Assembly: GCA_013339895.1 (NCBI GenBank)
Contig: JABACO010000005.1
Location: 11,078,484-11,142,483 of the forward strand
Reading direction: 5' to 3'
Origin: Ephydatia muelleri
Taxonomy: Eukaryota; Porifera; Demospongiae; Spongillida; Spongillidae
DNA: 64,000 nt
Made by a program: the position numbers and the translations under genes. This document shows, piece by piece, positions 1 through 28,040 of the stretch; within the stretch, counting starts at the first letter, position 1, and the number at the start of each line of letters is the position of its first letter. Under the pieces are notes generated by a model that ran no database searches, was not told the DNA's origin, and saw nothing but the letters and a program-made list of their open reading frames with translations.

Positions 1-113
1 TTGCCACAGCTTGTACGACAGCTGTGCTATGTCTCAATGGAGCATTGTGCAATTAGGTAAGAACAAGAGTATCATGCTAACAAGATGTTAATTGCATTTT
101 TTTTTTTAAACAG

Positions 114-449
114 GCAATGCTATCAAGGATTTTTTTAACACCTTTGATGCAATGTTCAAGGGTGCCAGAAGAACTATAAAAATGCACATTCTAGAACACC
201 ACATGCTGGATTGGATTCGTTCCCACCAAGTTGGATGTGGGTTGATGGGTGAGCAGGGGGCCGAGTCCATCCACTCCCAGTTCAACAGCCTTGCAGCTAC
301 GTATAAAACCATCCCCGATCCAAATAGACAGGCTTAAGTGCATTATGAAGGAACACTACTTAAAGGTCTCTCCTCAAATTCAGAGTGCAACACCTCCTAA
401 ACAAAAAAGACTTAAGCTTACGTACATGCAATTGCTCAATAACATGTAG
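114..449 (+). CDS. Partial coding fragment, uncharacterised transposon-like family
   Basis: An exon-like reading frame follows a good acceptor (T-rich tract, then AAACAG ending at 113). It reads through a motif of the type GLMGEQGAESIH and a later IDRLKCIMKEH block and ends in a basic tail (PPKQKRLK) with a stop at 447-449. I recall this pattern from many uncharacterised multi-copy proteins of cnidarians and sponges, which suggests a mobile-element origin, but I cannot name the family. The frame is interrupted once. The upstream part lies outside the window. No function is proposed. Confidence 0.35.
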
Positions 450-2002
450 TAATGCCATATTTATTCTCATGTGTCTTCACTAGACGGCACAACCTAATGG
501 ATTCAAGGGTGTTGGATGGTGGGCTACAATGTTAAAATGGCATCGTGATTCAGGTAAGCCAGGTTAAGCTAGGTAGGAGAGGTAAATGGCGTCAAACATC
601 GAGGAAATATTGCAATATTCAAAATGCACACTGCGTCAGTTAGGAATCGCGGCACCACGAGTTTTATTGAAAATCTAACAGCCAAAACTATCTCCGTTAT
701 ACTATAAAATTTTCAGGGTATTTCATAAGGGCGGAAAAAGTACCAGAGCAATCTGTATCACCTGACCTCAAACAACACACACAGAATTCGCGAGCGGGTA
801 ACATATTATCGACAGAATATAAACGGCATTAACTCACATTGTTCAGAGCGTCAGACAATATAGAAGTAGGATCCGAAGTCTAAAGAAGAGTTAAATACAG
901 TCCTCGTGGTAAAAAAGGAGCATCTCTTTAAGCCCATGTTGGTTGCTAAGGTCGTAATTAAGTCCGTTGCTATGAAAAAATTTCGTATCAAGAGGCGTAG
1001 CCTTTTTGTCACAGGTTCAATGGAAATGAAACAGCCGTGATCCGCTGTCTGATTGTTCTGATAAAGCTTCAGCCTCATTGCATGAATCACAAGAGACAGG
1101 TCTCTGGTAATACACACAACCGTGGTGCGTTCAGAAGTCGATGAAACTGTTACCAGTTCTATAAGTATAGCGACAATCATACTCGTGACCTTCCTCTCTT
1201 CATTCTTCCGGTGTACACTAAGTCGAAATTTCCTCCCCATTTTTACAGCGAACTAGTATACAGAAAAACCGGTGATAATGTTACCAAAAAATATAACCAT
1301 GCAAAAGGGTAAGTACTCAGAACATTTAAAAAAGGACATAAAAAACCAACATTCAGTAGGACTGAGATACAGGAGGTACACAAGTTCGAGACCTCCAATC
1401 TTATGGTAAGGACGTAACAAGCAGAGCGACCCAAAAATACTCCTATGCAAAGGGAATCGATGAAGTCTGAACAAGTAACTTGAAATAAGTCGTTGACGTC
1501 GTTCGTCTAAACACAAAAAGGTACACAAAATTCGAGAAAGCTGTTCTGCCGTATTCGATTATATATATGTTGAGAATCGTGACGAAAATCTACCTAAGAC
1601 AGTTATATGCGCCCCGGTCTTAGCTACTTATTTATAGTTCCATGCTGCGTTTCCGTGCTCACCTTCCTTATGATTCCTTTGATACACCAAGATACACGCA
1701 AACTTCGACACTTTTTCAACGCGCGAGTAACACGTACACGGATGCTAAATTTCTGAACTTGAGGTGTGTCTTACAGGACCTTCATTTAAGCTGCGTGCGC
1801 ATAACTTTGTCCGGCAGGTTCGCGCGACCTAATTCGTCTCACCCCAGCTTGCAGTTCCTGCAGGACCGCTTGTACAATTTGATCCTAGGATCAAACCGGC
1901 TCTCCAATAATCAAATGAGTCAAATTCTCACAATCACACGTGCGCTGAGGGGAAATTTTGAAATGCGCATGTGTATTCGCGCATAATTAATAAAGACACG
2001 GC
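450..2002. other. Intergenic stretch, no gene recognised
   Basis: Open frames here, including one of 114 codons at 1642-1986, show no recognisable domain or splice structure. The last few hundred bases should contain the CCDC43 promoter and 5' UTR, but no clear TATA or initiator motif stands out. Confidence 0.5.
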
Positions 2003-5000
2003 ATGATGGAAGCAACTCCAGAAGGCTTCGAGTCGTGGCTCACAGACTATTTGAACCAGCTCCAACTAGACGGCGAGGTATATTCAGGGTACATTCACGG
2101 CACCCTTCTGACGACGGACGATGACTTCGCAGTTGAAGACGTGGAGAAGTACGTGCTGGACGTGGTCAGCGGATTCATAGTAAGGTCGCTTAACGCACAA
2201 TAGCTGTTACCACGAATGTTGCTTTACTTCGACCCGCCAAAATGCGTTACAAAGGAGGAGCAGTCGTTGTGTGTCGCGGTGTGCAAGGAGATAGCCTCCA
2301 AATGGTGCGAAGGTAGAGTGCGGGGAAAGAAGGACGACAAGGGGACAACGCTGAACCTGGCAGGTAAGTGCTTACCTCATATTTTCTCTCATGTTTGCAA
2401 ATAGTATGTAAAATGAGTGAGTCGTGCACATTGGGCTATTCCATTTAAAAAATCTTACACCCTTATGGGTGACAATAAGTGGTGTCCGGGGGGGGGGGGG
2501 GGGGGGGGGGGGGCAACGTGTTTTATATATTCTCAAGGTGGACTGTACAATATGCTCTGCACCATTCTTACATTGGCCCCTCAGCTCTATTGGTAGAGTG
2601 CATGCGTTTTGTTTTGTTATTGTCATTTTAAGTTTTATTCAAAATGCGAGATGAGCATGGTTCATCTTCTAATATTTTAGCTGAAGTTGACAAAGTACTT
2701 CAAGGTTCCTCACAATTAAAGAGCATTGGGGGTGGGAGCACCCAGGAAGGAGGCAGGCTTCGCAGACGACCCACAAGCTTACGCGAGAGGAAAAGCAGCA
2801 ACTTTTGGAGCAGTACGGTTGCCAGAGCAGCGATGAAGACGATGAGTATCCTTTCGTATAGCATTACGAATCGTACTTGTCTCATACTTGCAGTTCCTTG
2901 ACCTCAAATAAATATGGCTGGAGACCTACAATGGGAGCACAGCCGATGGGACCGGCCCTGCCAAAGGTGAGGGAATCAGATGTTATAAAATACATTTTTG
3001 GACCATTCGCAAGTTACTACCCCCAAACCCTCCCCACACACCACCTATTGTCTCACCTGGCTGACATCTTGATTTAAAAAAATATTGATAAATCACACAA
3101 ACATCGGAAAATGAGTTACTGATGAAATTGTGATGCATGTGTGCGAAGAAGATTGCTATTGCACTTTAGAAACACTTGTATTCAAGAGACTTAGTCGTCC
3201 TATTTCTAGCACTCAATGTAAATTAATGCGTTCCTGCAGTAAGCTATTTAATTGTGTTGAATCTGGAGCAATATGAACGTAAAAACTTTTCCAAAAGGTT
3301 TCGAAAAGCTGCATCTATCACAAGTCTAGTTGGTTGCATGGTATTGGCCAAATAGTTACCAGGGCATATTGTCGATCCTTACGTTCAAGCAAGGTTTTAT
3401 TCTGCACAAATGTTCCTTTGCTAACAAACACAGTGATAAACTAATTCTAACTGCAGCAAGCAGACTTTGAAACGTTGCCTGAAATAGCAGTGCTTCTTTT
3501 CTTCTTTTTTTTCTTGGCATTCAAATTTGCGTTACTTTGGATGTGTTTTCAGATTAGTTGCATTCTTGCCAGACACAAATAATGCAGGGCAATTCCTTTC
3601 CTGTCTGAGCTGTGTTAGCTCTTCATGGACTTTCCTTATTGAATTAAACTTTATTGCTATTATTTAGTTTAATTCAAATCATTTTAATTTGTGTTTTAGT
3701 AAGTTATTCAGTTATTAGTTTTTATTTTCGTTTTCTCCTATTGCCTATTAGTGTGAACACCCATCATGGTTCAACTTTATTGAGATACATATGTTTTGAT
3801 ACCCATTAGTGCTGACAGCAGCTTTCTTTTTGAGATTTTGGTTTTCACATTGTGCTTTAGTCATAATAATCTTGCACTCATCTGCACATGCAACAGCTTT
3901 TATCCAACTTTGTAAGTGTACAATGACCATTGTAAGTATAATGACCTTTGCAACAAAATAATATTGTCTTTGTGACCTTTGCAAACGCACAATGACCATT
4001 AAGGCAGGTTTTAATAATTAACATTAGTTGAACATTGAATCAATGACGTTACATGCGCTTAGCTACGATAGCTAGCGAATATTAGGACTACGGTATTTAG
4101 GGTAGGGCCAACCGAAGGCCCTTAGGGTTAGGGTTTAACTTTTCACCCACATTCCGACGAAAAACACCCGTCTCTTATCCCCAGCTTTTTTACAGCTTTT
4201 CAGTCGCATCGAGGGGCGTCTTCGGCACCATATAGCACGCATAGCGCACTATATAAAAATTCCTGACCCTAGAATAGACCTGAGTTCTATTCCAGTGTCG
4301 GCTGCCGAGTGTCTGACCAATCAGATCATGAATATCAAGTTGCAAATTGTTGCAGTTGTTGCTTAACCGTCTAGTTACGCAGAGCTGATGCAATGTTCGC
4401 CTTTAGACCACACCCAGTTCTCTATCCCCTCACTGTAACACCTTACACAATCTCACACCATTACTACTTCAATTTAGCTATTCATACTAATGAATAGTGG
4501 AATTTGCACAATGTATTTTGTTGTAGCAGTACGTGGCACGATTGTGCACTTGGCAAAAAGACAGGCACATTTTTTTGTGATGTGCTTCTCCACATAGCAC
4601 ACACCTAGTTTGGGTAACCTTGCCATCATTGGAACCCTACCCTTGAAATGCGAGCCATCCACTGTATGCTGGACACTGTTACAATCCCTAAGTAAAATTC
4701 CATTGTCATTAGGAGAACCCCTGTAATGTGAATGGCCCTCTATTCCGTGTAGAGCAAAGGACCTATTAAGGAACACCCAACTTTCCTTGACTGATGCAGA
4801 CAAACTATGCATGCTAGAGAGATAATTTAAACACTGTTGGATAGAGAATTTAACGTAGATTACAACCATAGTAACTGTAGCAAATGTTGTACGAATCCTG
4901 GTACCAAAATCTCACGTTTCGGCAAACATACCTCAATGTATGGGAAAGGTACCGAATAAGGAACAACCACATCAAAGGGTTGTTATATAAACACTCAGCC

Positions 5001-8000
5001 GCAATGGGTTTGCTTGGGAGAGGGGGGGCCTGCTTAAAAATGATATCTCTATCGTCTATCAGCTACATGGTACAGCCTATAGTCTACTTATGGCCGATAA
5101 GCATAAAGGCTATTCTCCTGAGGTCGCTAGGATGGCTATTGAAGCCTACAAGACCAAAAAAAGGCTCATTCCGTGTAATTGCGTCCGCAAGCGGAATGAG
5201 CACATCGACTCTGTATCGCTTGACGACTGGTGAAGTAGCTATAGATGACGGGCGGGTAGGGGCAAAACCGATATTGTCACGAGCGGCCGAGGCAGGCCTG
5301 ATTAAAGCCATCGTATTCATGAACTTAAGGGGTGTGGGGATGGCGAAAGAAGAGGTGTTCGAAGCTGCAAAGGCACTAGCTGAGGAGGAAGGCTGTACGT
5401 TTTAAGGGTGAAGATGGGCTTCCGACTAAACACTGGTGGGACGGATTTCGAAAGAGAGCTGTAGAGTCAGGCACTCCGATCTCCTTGCGTATACCACGCA
5501 ACCTATCACGCAGCCGTGCAACCTCTGGTAGCGACTCCCGCCTACGTGCTTTTTTTTCAGCTCATTCACGAGTGAGTGGCAGAACATGGCCTTGACCCAT
5601 CTAGAGACTTCATCAATCTTGATGAAACCCAGATTGTGCTTGACCCAACCCAGAAGCGTGTGGCTGTAGTTTGTGGAACCAAGCGTGTTCACAAACTCAC
5701 AGGCATCTATGGGGAGCGTGGAGTTCATATTACGATGGTTGCTGCCATTGTATCCGATGGTACAGCTCTGCCCCCTACATTATCTTCCAGGGAAAATCAG
5801 TGTCGCATGAAATGGCCAGAGCAACTCATAACTTTGATCCAAACTGTGGGCTTGCCTACAGTGCCAGTGGCTGGATTGAACGGAGCATCTACCATGAGAT
5901 CCTTAAACATCTCATTGATATGTTACCAGCTCCTGAGACACGGGGATACAAGCTGCTCATTGTTGATGGCCACGAGTCACACATTTCCCTATATGCTGCA
6001 CAATTAGCTATTGCCAACAAGCTTGACATTGTACTCATGCCTTCCCACACCAGCCATCTGGTACAACCTCTGGATGTAGGAGTGTTTGGTCCACTAAAGA
6101 TGCTTTCTTCTGCTGCAATGACCAAACATTCAGTATCACATCTTATTTCTACCACACAATGTTCCAATGATAATCAATGATGCCTATCATCGGTCATTTA
6201 CAAGAGAGAACATCATGTCTGCATTCCAAAAGACAGGCCTGTCTCCTCTACGTGGGGTAGATGCTCTTCCTGAGATACAGTTGGACCCCATGATGCAATC
6301 ATGGCTTCATGTGGTGTGTCGGGGGCAGCACTTTCTGATAAAGTCACCATTGTAAGCTTTATAGAGGATGGTGTGGCACAAGAGGTGAAGAGGCGTGTAG
6401 ATATTGAGGCTATCGCAATGACAACAGAAGAAGATCTGCAGTTACGTCTGAAATTGTCAATTCAGTACCACTCCATGTATGTGGCTGCATGTGCAGTACG
6501 TCCTGAGCAGGTTGCAACATGCTGAACCAACCTCTCCACAAAGTTCTGGAAGCACCACTGATGATTCAGATGGAGAAAGCTTGGATCCGCAGGACAACAC
6601 TACTCCTACTTTTAAGCGTTTGAAGGGTTCAGCTCAGTGCATGACTTCAGCACAATGGATTGAGGAATTTAAGGCTGCTGAGGATATGAAGAGGAGAGAG
6701 ATAGCTGAGAAAGAGGAGCGACGCAGAAAAAGAAAGGCAGCTCTAGAGGAAAAGGCTGCATTAGAGCGCACAAAGAAACCCTGCGAAGCAATAATGAAAA
6801 CAGGGGCTCGCAAAGGAGCACAGTGCTGCACACCTAGCTTGCCAAATGCTAGTGGAAATTTTTATTGTGCTCGACATCAGCGTTGAATGTATATATGTAG
6901 TCTAGGGCTAGTAGAAACAGACTAGTAAAACATCTGTCAATTAGATTCATCGATTTGCATATGATCTTAAAACAGTAAGATGATTAAATTCTTTAATGAG
7001 ATTTAGTGTTCCTTAATAGGGGTGCGTTCCACATTCGGTTCCTTTGCTCTATTGGACAGCTTAACCATACTGGGAGAGCAAGGCCACAGCATCGTTAACT
7101 GAAGAGTAGTGGACTGGAAAATCCCCCTTGTTTATGTGGTCATTAGATAAAGTATCCCTTTTGCTACCCTTACAGCTTAGCCTATTTTAATTTGGCATGC
7201 ACATTGCTATGGTTACACCATATACACTGTCGTCTACCCTTCGCATAGCCACTTCCTCCTCCGGCGCCGGCGCGGGCCCCTGCACGAGCCTCAAGCTCCA
7301 AACTGAAAACCCGGTATTGATTAGCGTTTCGTACGGAGCCCTAATATACAGTAGACAATACGCTTGAGTATCCGCCCCTTTCGTCGTACACAAGTGTCGT
7401 TATAGTCTGGTGAACACACAGGCTAGTGCGTAGCGTCCTTTCTTAGCGACGCCCTTTCTCAGCGACACCCAGCCGTTATCTATGCATTGGGCATCGATAA
7501 CTTATTCTTCACTAAGCCGCTAATTGAAACAAATGAATTCCGTTTCCTGCTTACTCGAAAACTCACACACGAACGAACAAATGCCGAATATGAAAAGCCA
7601 AGTAACTCGTATGAACTTAAGCTTTAATGAACTACAAGAAAAAAAAAAAAAGAGCAAATTGCTGACATGACAAAAATTTACTGGACAGCGTCAGTGGAAC
7701 AAGTGGTGAAAGTTCAATTTCCAATAAATGAGTTTTTCCGAAGTATCCACTTGACATAGCCAGCAAATGATCTCTAAACGTGATTGCTTTTATAGTAGCA
7801 ATTTGGTAGTGCAGAGCATTTTGTTCAGACCCCTATGAAATGGGGAGAACTCATTTGTTTGTCCACTGCACATGACACACCCGACCATTCAATGGCTATG
7901 TCTGTTCAAGTAAAGTATCCAGCACACCATCTCAAGCACCTTCACACGATCTCGAGTGTTTAGAGCTTTCCCATTATTTACGTGTGAAGTTGAAAGGAGA

Positions 8001-8562
8001 TAAAGTTCGGGCAACAACAGGCCCTTCTGTGGTACATAACTCAAAGCAACCATGCAAGAATCATGTGTTAGTTTGCTCTTTGCATGCAGATGTTTTACTG
8101 TTTGCAACTACTGTTCGATAATATGTCACCGCTGCAATGAGGATACTTGAGGTGTGTCCACATCCAGTGTGATCCGGTTTGCACTGCAGAAGACATGAGT
8201 GCACTTAATACTTTGCACAATTATACTGTATGTTGTACCAAAGGGGGGGAGGGAAACAGTCGTTACCGAAGTAACTAACTTGTCACCCAAACGTATAGTG
8301 ATTCTAAAACTGCCTGGTGTTCTAACTAAGCTTACATGTCTCTATTTCCTTCTAAGCCAAGCCATCTGACTTGGACCTGTTTATCAACATGAATGCAGCA
8401 TCAGTGTTGGAACAGCAGAAGCTTCAGAGGGAGAAGCACAAGGTGGCCCACGAGGCCAAGGTCGAGAAGGACAAGCAAAGCAGGCAAGTTCAGAAACAGA
8501 AGGTGCAGGATAGGCGGGGAGAAGGAGAAGAAGCGAACACAAAGCAAGAAAGAAGGGCATAG
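2003..8562 (+). CDS. CCDC43: CCDC43-like protein, 5 exons
   Basis: Exons 2003-2179, 2255-2363, 2681-2845, 2894-2966 and 8362-8562, all with GT-AG borders, give about 241 residues (human CCDC43 is about 224). Exon 1 (FESWLTDYLNQL) and exon 2 (AVCKEIASKW) match the conserved N-terminal fold. Exon 3 carries TREEKQQLLEQYG then an acidic SSDEDDE, exon 4 TMGAQPMGPALPK, exon 5 a basic coiled coil (NAASVLEQQKLQREK). The start is the first ATG of two in tandem. Exon 3 needs one extra base: its entry phase and its conserved end are in different frames, most simply one G lost from the GGGGG run near 2728. In exon 5 the +1 frame gives GEKEKKRTQSKKEG, closer to the human tail than the annotated end. The 5.4 kb last intron contains a pogo element and a dispersed repeat. 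The molecular function of CCDC43 is poorly known. Confidence 0.85.
2488..2513 (+). repeat. Poly(G) tract, about 26 nt
   Basis: Uninterrupted G run in CCDC43 intron 2. Similar runs of 19 to 34 occur at 12563-12596 (C), 14319-14347, 16717-16741 (C), 27002-27020 and 58117-58138. The length called by an assembler in such runs is unreliable. Confidence 0.9.
4752..7049 (+). mobile_element. Degraded pogo/Tigger-like DNA transposon
   Basis: Bounded by TA on both sides (4750-4751, 7050-7051) and by inverted ends starting GAGCAAAGGA; the blocks CCTATTAAGGAACAC (4762-4776) and its inverse (7006-7020) extend the match. The coding strand starts near 5091 with a psq-type HTH (YSPEVARMAIEAYK), shifts frame at the A7 run around 5154-5160, continues with STSTLYRLTTGE, then the DDE core: NLDETQ (about 5612), VDGHESH (about 5965) and LVQPLDVGVFGP (about 6058). 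A C-terminal basic coiled coil and a CxxxxKxGxxC-type motif (ARKGAQCC ... YCARH) end at 6886. At least three frame changes make it non-autonomous. It lies wholly inside CCDC43 intron 4, in the sense orientation. Confidence 0.85.
7146..8330 (+). repeat. Dispersed repeat R1, copy A
   Basis: Non-coding repeat shared at high similarity with 18911-19760 from its left end, and with 9714-10620 from about 7340 onward. Recognisable blocks include CGCTTGAGTATCCGCCCC and CAGCGTCAGTGGAACAAG. No open frame, no clear terminal inverted repeat and no recognised family. It sits in CCDC43 intron 4 just upstream of the last exon. Confidence 0.75.
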
Positions 8563-8653
8563 ATATATTGGGACACACTCGCACATGATTGATTGTACAG
8601 TTCTTTTTTGTCATGCAAATTCATTCACCCTGTTTGTTGTGTTTTTGGAAAGG

Positions 8654-8654
<1 letters not shown>

Positions 8655-8714
<60 letters not shown>
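8655..8714 (+). repeat. (GT)n microsatellite
   Basis: About 30 GT units downstream of the CCDC43 stop. Confidence 0.95.
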
Positions 8715-8715
<1 letters not shown>

Positions 8716-8718
<3 letters not shown>

Positions 8719-9365
8719 ACTTGTGAAAGTACGGATCCAGTGAAACACTTCAAGGCAAAACAGTAAACTGACAATGAACTTTCCATAGAGCAAAAAAGGA
8801 GCTGTAAAGGTGTGATAGATACACACACACACAGTGTGTATACCATACACAAGGTACACAAAAGAAAACAATGCACTTAACACAGATGCGAACAGAATAA
8901 GAAGGAAAAAGTATTACAGTTCGTCTTCTTGGCAGTACATTTAACCCTACGACCACCACCATTTCCAACCCGCTGTTTGGTGGTCGTGACCTTCATGATA
9001 GACTGAAATCTATCCTCCTCAAACCGATCCTCGGTAATGGACCGCGACCCCGCTTCTTCATTGGCGCATTTGAAACAAAAGAGTTCAAGTGTACTTCTGT
9101 TGTATGTTCTTGCAGCCCCAGCGCGGCAGTTCAATTCTGGCTAAGCCCCGGGCTGGAACGCTGGAGCCCCGGATATCCGGTGAGGCGTATGTAAACGCTG
9201 ATTTGACTTACATCGTGCATGAGAGGGCAAACGACATCAGTGGGCTAAGCTGTACCATCCATCGTGTGGTAATCCACTGTAGTGACTCAATTCAATAATG
9301 GAGCATCTCGAGTGAAGTTGTACGCATGAGGCAGCCAATCACTTCAGCGACGTTTGTCTGGTGCA
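8716..9365 (-). pseudogene. Decayed partial copy of the RFC1 3' end
   Basis: Sequence homologous to the RFC1 3' UTR and last exon (10690-11245), then to exon 14 (11851-11982). On the minus strand the SITED block and KQRVGNGGG are still readable, as are HLNSFVSNAP and the exon 14 residues VIGCL, but in different frames. The last-exon acceptor has become TAAG and an insertion of roughly 70 bp (about 9115-9185) interrupts the exon. The copy ends without the upstream RFC1 exons. It arose with the neighbouring R1 copy in one tandem duplication of about 2 kb. Not expected to make a protein. Confidence 0.85.
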
Positions 9366-9713
9366 CGGCTGTTTCAGTCCATTGAAAATCGGCACTAGGA
9401 CTTAGCAACGTGAGTTCATTAATTCCATCTGGCGCGTACGAAAAAGGCGAAGCCATCGATAATTCCTCACAAGATGAAGGTATTACATGCAAGTTAAGTT
9501 GTAGCTGCATAGAAAGGTACCAAGCTTTCATCACTGAGAACTGGTGTTATACGGTCAAGAATGCTTGATATCTCTTGAGATGCGTATTTCAGTTTCCCGC
9601 GAATCCCGCTTATATTTTTCGAGATAAATAGCTTCAAAACGATGAGGAGGGTACGATGTTGCTTTTTAATTTGTTTCTACGTTACTACACGAGTTCGCTG
9701 ATACTCTTTTACA

Positions 9714-10620
9714 CAGACAATACGCTTGAGTATCCGCCCCTTTCGTCGTACACAAGCATCGTTATAGTCTGGTGAACACACAGGCTAGTGCGTAGCGTCC
9801 TTTCTTAGCGACGCCCTTTCTCTATGCATCGGGCATCGATAACTTATTCGTTACTAAGCCGCTAATTGAAACAAATGAATTCATATATATGCTTACTCGA
9901 AAACTCAAACACACACGAACGAACAAATGCCGAATATGAAAAGCCAAATAACTTGCATGTGTGGTATACCGGTACCGCGGTAACAACTTAATGAACCACA
10001 AGAGAACAGGAAAAGAAAAAAAGAAAAAAAAAAATTTGCTGACCGAACAAAAATTTACTGGACAGCGTCAGTGGAACAAGTGGTGAAAGTTCAATTTCCA
10101 ATAAATGAGTTTTTTCCGAAGTATCCACTTGACATAGCCAGCAAATGATCTCTAAACGTGATTGCTTTTATAGTAGCAATTTGATAGTGCACCCAACCGT
10201 TCAATGGCTATGTCTATCAAGTATCCAGCACACCATCTCAAGCACCTTCACACCATCTCAAGTGTTTAGAGCTTCCCATTATTTACGTGTGAAGTTAAAG
10301 AGATAAAGGTCAGGCAACAATGGGTCCTTGTGTGGCAAGCAACCATACAAGAATCATGTGTTAGTTTGCTCTTTGCATGCAGATGTTTTACTGTTTGCAG
10401 CTACTGCTCTATAATATGTCACCGCTGCAATGAGGATATTTGAGGTGTGCCCACATCCAGTGCGATAGGGTTGCACTGCAGAAGACATGAGTGCACTTAG
10501 TACTTTGCACAATTATACTGTATGTTGTACCAAAGGGGGGAAATAGTCATTACCAAGGTAACTAACTTTGTCACAACTTATTCTGATTCTAAAACTGTCT
10601 GACATTCTAAATAACCTTAC
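9714..10620 (+). repeat. Dispersed repeat R1, copy B
   Basis: Matches copy A from about 7340 to 8330, lacking the first 190 bp. Together with the following RFC1 3' UTR it is the second half of a local tandem duplication; the CCDC43 last exon present in the first half is absent here. Confidence 0.8.
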
Positions 10621-10947
10621 AGTCCTTTTTGTTGGTGGTCGTATCTTAAGATACAGCACTAGTTTAATTCTTGACACTCGTGTGTGTGTAGAACCTGTGA
10701 AAGTACGGACCGAATGAAACACTTCAACAAGACAAAACGAAACCTGGCATTGAACTTTCCATGTGGAAATAAAAGTACCACAACCATGAATATATGAGTA
10801 TAGCAAAAAACAGAACTGTGAACCTGACAATGTGGTGTATTGGATACATACACAGTGTGTACACCATATACAAAGGTACACAATACACTGAACATAAATG
10901 TGAACAAAATAAGAAGGGAAAAAGTATGACAATCAAAGACCATGTTC

Positions 10948-26305
<15,358 letters not shown>

Positions 26306-26685
26306 AGACTGGGCGTCATGTGCGTGCGTTTTGTAAACGACATGTGTGTGAGTAAGGTCCATGTACGTATACGCACTGCGTGTGGAAACAATGACGCACA
26401 AGTACGCTCTGCAACAATTCTGTGACAGTGTGGAAGTGTTTTTTCGGTTTTATGAAGGTGTGCATTGTCTAGAATTCACCACTAATACGCTTCGTGCAAT
26501 AAGAATTCACCGTTCCTCCAAGTTTGGATGCTTTGGCTTTCTTCGACATATTTTTTCAAAAATAAAAAGGAAACTTCATTAGGGTTTAAAACCAACCCAC
26601 TTCTGAAGCGGCGCGTAGATAAATTAATTTTTCCAACCAACGCACGTGTGCAAATTACGCATGCGTAATCAAAACTAACACGCAT

Positions 26686-27968
<1,283 letters not shown>

Positions 27969-28040
27969 TTGTGCACACGAGGCTTTACAGTTTTCAGTTA
28001 TTATTTTTTAATTTGAGGCACTGCGCGCGCATGCTCAAAA
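27969..28040. promoter_or_regulatory. Putative bidirectional promoter N6AMT1 / SWSAP1
   Basis: Only 72 bp separate the two start codons, which point away from each other. The interval contains a GC-rich CTGCGCGCGCATGC block beside an AT stretch (TTATTATTTTTTAATTT) and no TATA box in a standard place. A shared core promoter, with transcription starts overlapping the coding exons, is the simplest reading. Confidence 0.6.

Noticed and set aside
2574-2610. tRNA A-box-like CTCAGCTCTATTGGTAGAG
   Set aside because: No B-box, T-arm or cloverleaf follows within 100 bp.
4884-5405. A 173-codon frame as one gene
   Set aside because: Its first half is non-coding; only the second half belongs to the pogo transposase and it joins a different frame upstream.
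9292-9534. An independent 80-codon minus-strand gene
   Set aside because: It overlaps the decayed copy of RFC1 exon 14 and continues into unrelated sequence.
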